Program-made: the position numbers and the translations under genes
Source: Phellopilus nigrolimitatus
Taxonomy: Eukaryota; Basidiomycota; Agaricomycetes; Hymenochaetales; Hymenochaetaceae
Direction of reading: 5' to 3'
DNA: 16,416 nt
Assembly (NCBI GenBank): GCA_021029095.1
Contig: JAJOHG010000502.1
Coordinates: 1 to 16,416, forward strand
The notes under the pieces: model-generated
Database searches by the model: none
What the model saw: only the letters and a program-made list of their open reading frames with translations
Told to the model about the DNA's origin: nothing
Shown: piece after piece, positions 8,129 to 16,416 of the stretch
How positions within the stretch are numbered: the first letter of the stretch is position 1
Layout of the letters: every line of letters starts with the position of its first letter

Positions 8129-8710
8129 GCAGTGGGTGTATGCCGTGTATTAGGAATTATTTCCGTTTGTATCGTACTCAAGGAAGGAGGCACTGCAGAA
8201 CTGCCAAGTCCCAAATATGTATGTATGTATTATTCGTATCAGCGGCCAAGTCCTCTTCATAAAAAGTTGTTCATGTCCCGCGATTGGAAGGAGGCTTGCT
8301 AGTACTTGTGAGCGTCGATTAATTTATCTTCTTTCGTAGATACCCGAGCAGCGGCGTATATGTGCCTTTACAGATAATTTAAATTTGAGTCTAGCTCGCA
8401 TATGTGTTCTGCAAAATCGATGGCGTTGGTGAGTCAATGCAGGTCGAGAATTGTACCGCCGACTACCGGGACTTCAAAACCTTTAGCCAAGACGAAGATC
8501 CGCGAGAAGAATCGTTCCGAGGTTCTAGCAGAGATGAATACAATCGTTCAAAAACAACACAAGGTAGATATGAGGAATAAATACATAGCACAAAAATATA
8601 TGGATTTTCAATTTGTCCAATCGTCAACACGCAAGCCCTTGCACAAATAAAATAAAAAACCCAGCAGAAGTCCCAGACATCCCCTAGCTGACGGCCTAGG
8701 CAGGGGACGG
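8129..8710. other. Spacer between convergent genes; one weak 82-codon frame
   Basis: This holds the 3' ends of the flavin-protein gene (+) and the acidic-protein gene (-). A short (ATGT)n run sits near 8216-8229. A plus-strand frame at 8402-8650 starts with ATG, is Lys/Arg-rich and shows no domain. It also contains a plausible GTGAGT donor near 8429 and a TTTAG acceptor near 8488, but splicing gives nothing better. I do not call a gene here. Confidence 0.5.
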
Positions 8711-9269
8711 TCAGACCTTGGCTTTCTTCGCCTCCGACCCGTCGTCTTCGTCTTCGTCTTCGCCTTCGTCACCTGATGTTTTTCTCTTCAGGTTTGCGGG
8801 AGCGGCAACTCGCGGGACGGCAGGCGGAATGTCTGTCTCGGCTGGGTCCCCGCCTTCTTCGGGTGTTAGCGCGCGCTTGTACCCGTCAACGGGCTCGTCG
8901 GCGGGATCAGTCTCGCCTGCGGGGGCGTAGCCCCCATCATCTTCGTCCTCGTCATTTTCCTCGACGTTGGGGTCGCTCTGAGAGCATAAAATTTTTAAAA
9001 ATTGTGCTGGTAGTGAGAACAGAGGAAAGCGCACGACGATAAGGAGCGACGTGAGACTCTGGGGTAGTTATACAATGAGTTTTACTCTGAACAGACCGGT
9101 TGTGTACACGAAGGCTTACCTGGCCGTTTCCCTCGACTTCGGCTTCATCTTCATCGTCGTCTGCATCCTCCTGGAGCTCTTCGTCGTCCCCCTCGTCGTC
9201 ATCGACTTCAAACTCGTCGCTTTCGTACTCCTCGACCACGGGCTCCTCTGGCTCTGTCGCAGGGGCCAT
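8711..9269 (-). CDS. Small highly acidic protein, probably nuclear
   Basis: Exon 1 is 9269-9120 (50 codons) and exon 2 is 8977-8711. They are joined in phase 0 by a 142-nt intron with a GTAAGC donor and a CTCTCAG acceptor, giving 138 aa. Of the first 50 residues 27 are Asp or Glu, and a second acidic run lies near 119-131. Basic clusters KRK (114-116) and KKAK (134-137) flank that run and resemble a bipartite nuclear localisation signal. The middle is Pro/Ala-rich and probably disordered. The composition recalls acidic histone-binding or chaperone tails, but I recognise no defined domain and assign no function. The intron is longer than most here and might hide a small exon. The gene is convergent with the flavin-protein gene. 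Confidence 0.72.
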
Positions 9270-11214
9270 TTCGTAGATCAGGGTGTGGTTATGGCTATGG
9301 CTAGAGGGCCGTTAGGGTGCGGGACGCGGTGCGGGAGAAGGAGGGCAGAACGATGATGCAGGAAGATCCTCACGCGCTGGGAAAAGCTCCAGAGGCGCTG
9401 TACAGCTCGAAGCTATTTCCTTCTGCTGAGCTGAGACGCGAACGTGAGCGACGCGCCTCCAATCGGGATTTTCACAGCTTCCTGTCTGGGAGATTTTGTC
9501 ACGAGACTGGCGGCTTTGTCACTTGGAGATTGTAACACTGATCTGCAGTGTCACAGTTGAAACCTCAAGACGTTTCGGTTATATCGGGCTTTAAAGATCG
9601 TCAAGTTGAGCCAGGAATATAACTCGTATGAACATTTCCGTATGTATTCTGCACTCTGTGATATAGCCGAATTGGGTGATTTATAATATATATTAGAGCT
9701 GTAAGTTGATTTATCTCTCTGTTAGGGCTTGTGGATTGCTCAAGGTCGCTTCAGCCCTTAAATTTTGACGATATCTCATTTTATAGTTGATTTCATTTGG
9801 ACCTTTGCAAATTCCGGAATATATACTCTGAACGATTTGAACCTCAGCTCATTTGACCCTTCCGAACGTTCTGTATCATCGCTAGCTGGCTGCAATCTCG
9901 GAAGATCTCTTCTGCTTCTTGGCCAAGTTGGAACGACATACTCATTTTTGTGAGAGGCGAAGCAAGCCAAGAGGGGAAAGGCATTTCCGAGTAGGAAAGT
10001 CGTCTTGAAGAGCCCCGTTATTTATGTGGATTGGATTATGTGTACGTTTGCCATAAGATCGCCCAGTAATATGGGAGGGCAGGAAACGTTTTGGTGAAAG
10101 GCTGGTGTGTAATTATTCATGTTCGACGACATTCTCAAACTGAATAAATCCACAGGAGGACTTTTATAAGAAAGCAGAGGGGAAATTTTCGTATACAGCA
10201 TGGAAAAGTCAACGCTTCCTACCCAGGAAATTCTGCTCAAGCTACTTGCTTCATCTGGTCTAGGTCGCGATTCTGTACAGATAGGAAGCTGAAACTTAGG
10301 GGGACAAGAAAAGACGACATGTTTCTGGTGATGATACGATACGAAAAGATTCGAGAATACAAAAAGGCGTCACTTCCTTCATGGCCCGGCAGGCGCACGA
10401 CAATCAACGACGATTAGCTTCATTGTGTATTTGGACATTTGTGAGACTCTGATTATTTGAAAACTATTGTTTTGGAGCAGACAGCCGGGGACTAGCTATA
10501 CGTAGAGAGAAGGGCATATAGAGAGAACTCGAGTTCGGGAACCGGCGCTTAAAAAACGAAGACACCCTTGTTTGTCCAACCACAACACAGTAAACTTTCA
10601 TGAGAGAACAAGACCATCAAAAAAAAATAAAAAAAATAAGACAGGCAGATAAACGTCCTTCGAAGTTGAGAGTAACAGCAATGGAAGCTTTATTTGAACG
10701 TCTCCGCAGTTTCCAGCCACCGACGTCTGAAAGTCCGGGCTAAATCGGGAAATCAGATGTCAACTATAGGCAACCGCTTTACAGCAGCCCAACAACGTAA
10801 CCAACGCTTTTATCCCTTCATCCTCGTCGTTTCTCACAGCCCCGACCAGCCCTTCAGATCCGTACGCGTTGACGCCGACGCGTTCCGCTTGGGCAGTTCT
10901 ATTACCATCCGTCCGGGGACTCGGGGGACTACCGTCAACTCACCCGCGATCTCGTTATTTTCCCCGCTTTGCCTCGAGGCAGCCTCGCGAGTCGCCCGTG
11001 CACGCCTCTAACACACACAACACCATATACATTTTTTTTTTCCAACCGTAATTCCTGTTGGCTCGTGCTTACGTTCCTTTCTATCCGCCCCAACGTCCCA
11101 ACACCGTCACATATTCACACCCAGCCTTTTCCTTGCTATCAGCGCTAATAACCGGGCCATCTTACGAGTTGTCCGCACAGGGTTTGCGTACAGCAGGTGC
11201 CCTTGCCCTCCTTG
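9270..11214. other. 1.9-kb region without a recognised gene; divergent promoters
   Basis: This stretch separates the acidic-protein gene (-) from the kinase gene (+) and should hold both promoters. I see a CCAAT box at 9459-9463, an A-rich run near 10618-10640, two ACGCGT boxes near 10864-10883 and a pyrimidine-rich stretch from about 11030 up to the kinase start. A tiny frame, ATG to TAA at 10681-10743 (20 codons), has a fair start context and could be upstream of the kinase. Other frames, including one of about 110 codons without a start on the minus strand near 10105-9774, show no domain or convincing splice pattern. It could also contain a non-coding RNA or a decayed element I cannot recognise. 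Confidence 0.5.
10864..10883. promoter_or_regulatory. Pair of ACGCGT (MCB-like) boxes upstream of the kinase gene
   Basis: Two ACGCGT hexamers, at 10864-10869 and 10878-10883, are spaced 14 nt start to start, about 340 nt upstream of the kinase start codon. In ascomycete yeasts, paired ACGCGT sites are bound by MBF and drive G1/S transcription. Whether that holds in this fungus and for this gene is inference. Isolated ACGCGT also occurs elsewhere in this window, for example at 7187-7192 and 3602-3607. Confidence 0.35.
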
Positions 11215-14200
11215 ATGCCCAGTCGTGCTATCGGGTCCAGCGCAACCGATACACACGCCCGGGCGAGTTCGAAGACTAAGAAGGGGCTGAGAACCGTCCT
11301 GGGCTTCTATTCGTCTACGTCTAATAACTCTAGCTCCTCCAATCCGCCTACATCCGTATCCGCCCATTCTCTTCCGCGCAGCGCGCAGACACCCAAGCAG
11401 AAGGAGAAGCACAGCGTTACCAGAGAACGCCGCAGTGTTGACGTGACGAACTCCGGCACAGGCTCGTACTTCGTTTCTCTGAGCTACAAGAAGAACAGGC
11501 CTAGGACATCTGAGGGCCGCGCTAGCGTCACCGATATCTCTTTCTTCCAACCCGATTTCTCATCTACCCCTGTCAAATCCAAGCTTGACCCTTCTATATC
11601 AACAACCCCGCCCCCATTGAGCCCAACAACGGTCAGCCTGGACTCGCCCAACTCGAAGAAGATGCCGAAAACGCTGGAGGTACCGCAGGAGCGCGCGAGT
11701 AGGCGTAAGATGGCACGGATTGAGGCACAGGATGGGCCGTGGAGCATTAGTGTTGCTGAGACGCCGTACGACAAGAACAGCTACAGCATCTACATCAAAA
11801 GTACGCCCTCTTCATGATTATTTCCTTCGACAGATTTCGCTTCTGCTCTATTACATTTGTTGGAGAATGCTCGGCGATGATCATGCGCCTGATCGTCCGT
11901 TTCGGATGCTTCAGACTGTGCAGTGGATTGTCTCCCATGCTCTTTTCATTTCTTAGGTGTTTGGTAGGCACTTCTGAGAAATTTGTTTCACTTCTACTTC
12001 CTTTCGCCGTGTACGAGTTGCCGTGCGCACGAGACAAAGATCCGTCTCGAGTGTCGCGTGTCACCGATGATTCATATACAGATGACGTAATCTTCCCCAT
12101 TTCATTCTGTCAATCTTGACCCTTTAATAGCTAGAATGCTTATGCTTGCCCCTACCGTGCTTTCTCTTTCTCTTTCCCGCTTTCCGCGAGTGAGACTGCT
12201 TGCTGACGCGGCAAAATCCTTTCAGCTCCTACGCATCATATGACGCTCACCAGAACCGGACAAGAAATTCAGGACCTGCATAGAAAGATTGCTTCCGCGC
12301 ACGCCGACCTCTCGCTACCGGACGTTCCGCTCCAACGCCAAGACGAGAACTCCGAGAGCCTTCTGACGGAGAAAAAGCACAAATCTTTTTTTCTGCATAC
12401 GCTCTCTCGACTTGCATCTCCTGGTCCGAATAAGCGGGAACGACCAAGAGATTCCAAGGTCCCGAATACGATTCCGAGTTCCAGGAATAGTGTCGCCAGC
12501 AGTCCGCATCAGTCGACCTCGCCACTGTCGATGTCCGCCACTGCCCCGACTCCAGGAAATGATTCCGAGAATTGGGATCCATTCACTTCACCGCTTGCTG
12601 GATCAGTGGACACGAGTAGCGCCACAAGCACAGCACTTGCAGGCTACCTGACGGCACTATCTAATGAGCCTGCGCTCAAGCACTCAAAACCGTGGCGGCG
12701 ATTTGTTCGCATACGGACGGACGATTTGATTAGCGAGCGAGTCGAGAGGGCCGTGAAAAGGGTGCGGAGCGATCTAGCCGCGCATCTCTCTGGTTCAAAG
12801 TTCCAGCCGCGGAAGGCAGATGTTCCAGACGATACCTCTACAGTCGAATCGGCCGTTATAGTTGGCGATGAAAGGGAGTCAGGCGATCCAGTGATTCAAG
12901 CTGCCGAAGAAAGCATTGGGGAGATAAAGGAAGAAGAGGAAGAGGAAGTTCGTTTAGCAGAAAGTGGGGAGGGAGAGAAGCGCGAAGAAGGTGAAGCGGC
13001 TGCGCAGGAGCAGCCCGGAACACCCAGGCCCCGGGACACTGTGACCCGGGGTTCCATAGATATCCCGGACGCTGCAGAGGAGGGCGGCTGGAAGTCTGTG
13101 TCGACGCCCACTGAGTCGAATGCGGCCTTAGCAAGCCGAATGCCGCGGTCGCAGTCCGCAGACCCCGACAAGGCGACGCGCATGTCGAGGATTTTCGAGG
13201 CTTCGACAATCAAAAACGACGGCGACGATTCAGCCATTGAATACGAAAGTGAGGCACAAGTTGAGACAGAGGTTGAAGAGGCCAAAAGCTCGACCACAGT
13301 GGATGATGACTCGTCCATCTCGACGTCTGGTCCTCAGCACAAGAGCAAGATTTCGAAGTCCGTACTACGCAAGAAGGAGAAGTTGAAGAAGCTGAAAACT
13401 GCCAAAAAGCTTGTCATCGACGACTTCGAGATGATGCGTGTGCTCGGGAAGGGATGCGCTGGGAAGGTGCTGCTCGTGCGACAAAAGAAGTCAGAAAGTC
13501 TATACGCATTAAAGGCAATTACAAAGCGTCACGTTTTGGCACATCAGGAGTTGCAACATACACTGACTGAGCAGGCCGTCCTGAAGCGCATGGCGCGCGA
13601 GGCGAAGGACCCGTTCGTCGTGAAACTTTGGTGGTCCTTCCACGACAAGGAGAATTTATTCCTTGTCATGGACTTTCATCCCGGTGGTGATCTCGCCACG
13701 CAGCTGGCGCGCTGGGGCCGCCTAGGTCGCGACCGTGCGCGGTTTTACGCTGCCGAGATCGTTGAAGGCGTGGACGGGTTACACGCTGCGGGTGTTATCT
13801 ATCGTGATTTGAAGCCCGAAAACATTCTCATCGGCGCCGACGGGCACATTGTTCTAACAGACTTCGGCTTGTCGAAAGAGTTTCCGCGTCGCACATCCGC
13901 GATCACTGCCCCGGCAACGCCGTCCGGTACGCGCAGCGACTTCCAGGCTCTGCCGCACTGGATGAAAGACGAAGACAAAAGTGCTTGGCCGATCGGTCAA
14001 AACGAGACGACTACGACTTTCTGCGGGACGGCGGAATACCTCGCGCCGGAGGTGATCCAAGGACAGGCATATAGCTTTGAAGTGGACTGGTGGAGCTTTG
14101 GGACGATGCTCTACGAGATGCTCACTGGCATTGTGAGTTGGACTTCAGGCTTTTTTTCTCGGGTACTACGGCTTATTTGAAAATTTCTAGACACCTTTCT

Positions 14201-16077
14201 GGGCTAACAATCACTCGGAAATGTATGTTCGAGTCCTCCAGGATGAGCTCAAGTTCCCAGATGATAGAGTGATGGATCAGGACACGAAGAGTCTTATTCG
14301 TGGAGTAAGTTTTATTTTATAATGTAGAAGAAACGCGAATCTAATATTTTGGCAGCTCCTCCAACGCAATCCAGCTCTGAGGATAAAACAGCCTCGCATT
14401 AAGCGTCATCCCTACTTTTCTATGATGTGCGCAATTCTTTGTACCAATTTCTTTAGGTACTTATTCGATTCAACAGAGATTGGTCACACGTTTATTTCAA
14501 GCGTTACATTCGTAAGTGCACATAGTAAAAGATCTCATGAAACTAAATGATTGACAATAAATATATAGCCCCCTATATTCCTCCTATTGACCCCTTAAAT
14601 GCGAGCGATACTCAGAACTTCGACGACACATTTCTCGATATGGAACCTGTCATCGCCGACGAGAACGAGCCTGCGGAATCAGGCGAGGAACACACTGATG
14701 GTGGCGACAAAACCGACGGAGAGGACTGCGGCCGTCACGCCAGCGCAGTCTAGGAGTCCCTCCGCACATGCGACGGATGATGAAGAGTCAGACGTCTTCG
14801 ATGGCTATTCTTTCAAGGGTAGACATTCGGTACTCATTGACGATGAGGAAGATGAGCCGGAGGCCGAGGATGACGTGGGTGACGATGAGATAGACGATGA
14901 AGAGGATATTCAAAGGCTGGCGAACGCTGATGTGGGACAGGCTGGTGAAGGGGATGAGGCAGAGGAACCCAAGACGCCAGAGGCAAGGAAGTCGAAATTG
15001 CCAGAGCTTACACCTGCGGAGGAAATTGCCGCACTTCACAAGGCTGCTCTCGTCGCGACTGAAGCCGCGGAACCAACAACGCCGGTCAACGTCCCTGCTT
15101 CTCCAACTTCTTCGAGGAAATCATTAGAGCCAGTCGTTTCTATATCTGAGCAGACTGAGCAAACGCCTCCGGTGTCCCAAATTCCAGCGACTGCTGCCGC
15201 ACCCTGTCATCCGGTCACGGAACCTGCGGCCAAAGCCACTCCCTCGGCAATCATATCGAAGTTCAACGCTTCCACTCGCGGTGCTCGCACTCGGAGAGAG
15301 AAGTCCGGCATTCCCGCTCTGGACAAATATCTTTCCGATGGCGGAGACGATGACGATACTATGGCAGCGGAACGAGATGAGGACGATGATTGGGACTTTA
15401 TCGAGGCGCCGGGGGCTGGGGCCGAGGACCGCAACGGTGCGAAAGGTCCAAGCTTGTTTGCACGTGGCGTTGTCGATCGATACAAGCTCGCGGTTTTCCG
15501 TAAGGCATCGACCCCTGGGAAGAACACGCAACGGAGAAACGTGTCCGGCATGTCAATCGCATCGGAGGTAACGGCTCCAGACGCATCGTCACCTTCGCCA
15601 TCGGAGAAACAGAGAAGAGGGAGGAACTCCGGATATACGTTCCGTCGCACGCAAAGGCAGTTTTTGAGGGCGCGCTCACCCCCACCGTCTAATGCCTCTT
15701 CCAACGGCACTGGCAAGACACTTGTTCAGTCGCAATCCAATACTGTTTCGTCTGTGACGTCAAGCACCGGTGGCATGCTCACGCCCTCTCCTTCCACTCG
15801 TCCTAGCACTTTCGCAGGTCCATCTCTTAGGAGCAAGGAGTCTACGATTTCCATGGGTTCTCCTGGTTCTTCAGACGACCAATCCCTTAACGGCGACGGC
15901 CTCAACCTGAGTAATTCAGGTGACTTGCTCTCTAACGGCGCGCAATCGCCGGACGCTAGCAAGCGAACCGTCGTGGACGAGCACGAGAAGCCGAAGACTA
16001 AAAAGTTAAAGAAGTACAAAGAGGGCGCAGAGAAGATGCTTTCGCTTTTCGCTTCTCCTCGTACCAGCGATCGATGA
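11215..16077 (+). CDS. AGC-family Ser/Thr protein kinase with split PX-like N-terminal region
   Basis: Exons: 11215-11800, 12226-14132, 14191-14304, 14356-14426, 14477-14511 and 14569-16077; about 1406 aa if one base is dropped near 14727. Residues 174-230 (WSISVAETPYDKNSY, RTGQEIQDLHRKI, LPDVP) and 331-365 (LAGYLTALSNEP, WRRFVRIRTDDL) look like two halves of a PX-like phosphoinositide-binding domain split by about 100 disordered residues. The kinase domain starts near 596. It has the glycine loop GKGCAGKV (603-610), Lys625, YRDLKPEN with Asp723, DFG Asp741, and activation-loop TFCGT with phosphorylatable Thr793 after a loop of unusual length. An AGC C-tail follows (PPIDPL, NFDDTF, hydrophobic motif FDGYSF near 981-986). 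About 420 Ser/Pro-rich residues then follow, containing DDDWDFIEA and FARGVVDRYKLAVFRK. All catalytic residues are present. Targets and pathway are unknown. The reading frame changes once near 14727. Confidence 0.88.
11801..12225 (+). other. 425-nt intron of the kinase gene, interrupting the PX-like region
   Basis: The donor GTACGC follows IYIK and the acceptor TTTCAG precedes the codons for PTHHM. The joined peptide continues the PX-like motif in frame, which supports both ends. It is several times longer than the other introns in this window. It contains a (TTTCTC)n-like pyrimidine run near 12160-12178. I looked for an internal exon, tRNA or C/D-box snoRNA and found none. Confidence 0.75.
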
Positions 16078-16416
16078 TGCGACTCGATTTTCTCTCCGTT
16101 TATTTTATTCTCTTCTTTCGTCATTTGCCATCGCTCAGTCATTTTTCCGGGTTGCTGTTATGGTATCTTGTACACTTTTTATCGACCATCGTTCTCTGAG
16201 TTACATGCGCCCTTTCCACATCCTTATCTACCAATCCAACCAGAAACGTTCTTTTTTCGCACAATACCCTTGTCACTCCTTGAAATGATTCCTGCTTGAC
16301 TACGAGAGACGGACTCGTCTGCCCGGGCCGTGCTGAGCATTTACATATCTACATTGCTTTGCTCACCATCCCGTTCCCATCACAATGTGTTTTCATATCC
16401 CTCACTATTTGCTGCA
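16078..16416. other. 3' flank of the kinase gene, no gene seen
   Basis: Pyrimidine- and T-rich sequence follows the TGA at 16075-16077. It probably holds the 3' untranslated region and perhaps the promoter of a gene beyond the window. I see no frame, repeat or RNA gene. Confidence 0.5.

Noticed and set aside
8402..8650. 82-codon plus-strand frame between convergent genes
   Set aside because: It is Lys/Arg-rich with no recognisable domain, sits in the 3' flanks of two genes, and splicing its candidate intron does not improve it.
9774..10105. Minus-strand frame of about 110 codons open from stop to stop
   Set aside because: There is no start codon in a sensible place, no domain and no supporting splice sites. 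A frame of this length is not surprising in this much AT-rich sequence.
10326..10452. C/D-box snoRNA candidate (GTGATGA followed by CTGA)
   Set aside because: The boxes are about 120 nt apart and no terminal stem can be formed next to them.

Overview
The window looks like nuclear DNA from a filamentous basidiomycete, probably an Agaricomycete. Genes are tightly packed on both strands and are broken by many short GT-AG introns, mostly 50-77 nt. Some exons are only 20-40 nt long. It also carries a DUF6533 membrane-protein gene, a family I know mainly from mushroom-forming fungi. I see no bacterial operon, CRISPR array, rRNA, tRNA or intact transposon.

Layout: (1) 1-528 is a large near-perfect inverted repeat that duplicates the 3' end of the first gene; it runs off the window start and looks like a contig-end fold-back. 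(2) 3404-426 (-) encodes a GRAM-VASt sterol-transfer protein of the LAM/Ysp2 type, in 5 exons. (3) 3804-5528 (+) encodes a DUF6533 multi-pass membrane protein in about 13 tiny exons. No single reading frame reveals this gene; I rebuilt it by joining short family-like peptides across splice sites. (4) 6242-5797 (-) is a tentative two-exon small protein. (5) 6495-7019 (+) is a cytosolic-type thioredoxin of 108 aa in 4 exons. (6) 7286-8128 (+) is an Alr4036-type FMN-binding pyridoxamine-phosphate-oxidase-like protein whose reading frame breaks once. (7) 9269-8711 (-) is a very acidic, probably nuclear protein. (8) About 1.9 kb without a recognised gene (9270-11214) has two ACGCGT boxes. (9) 11215-16077 (+) is a large AGC-family Ser/Thr kinase with a split PX-like N-terminal region and a long disordered tail, again with one reading-frame break.

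The genes do not form an obvious pathway. Their themes (sterol transfer at membrane contacts, a PX-like AGC kinase, a membrane protein, thioredoxin, a flavin enzyme) are ordinary housekeeping or signalling functions, and I infer no cluster. I found no convincing novel system. The most useful points are the hidden DUF6533 gene with a possible GC-AG intron, a kinase whose PX-like region is interrupted by about 100 disordered residues, a possible mitochondrial presequence upstream of the flavin protein, and a pattern of single-base discrepancies that suggests residual sequencing errors. All exon coordinates are my hand-made splice models without transcript evidence.
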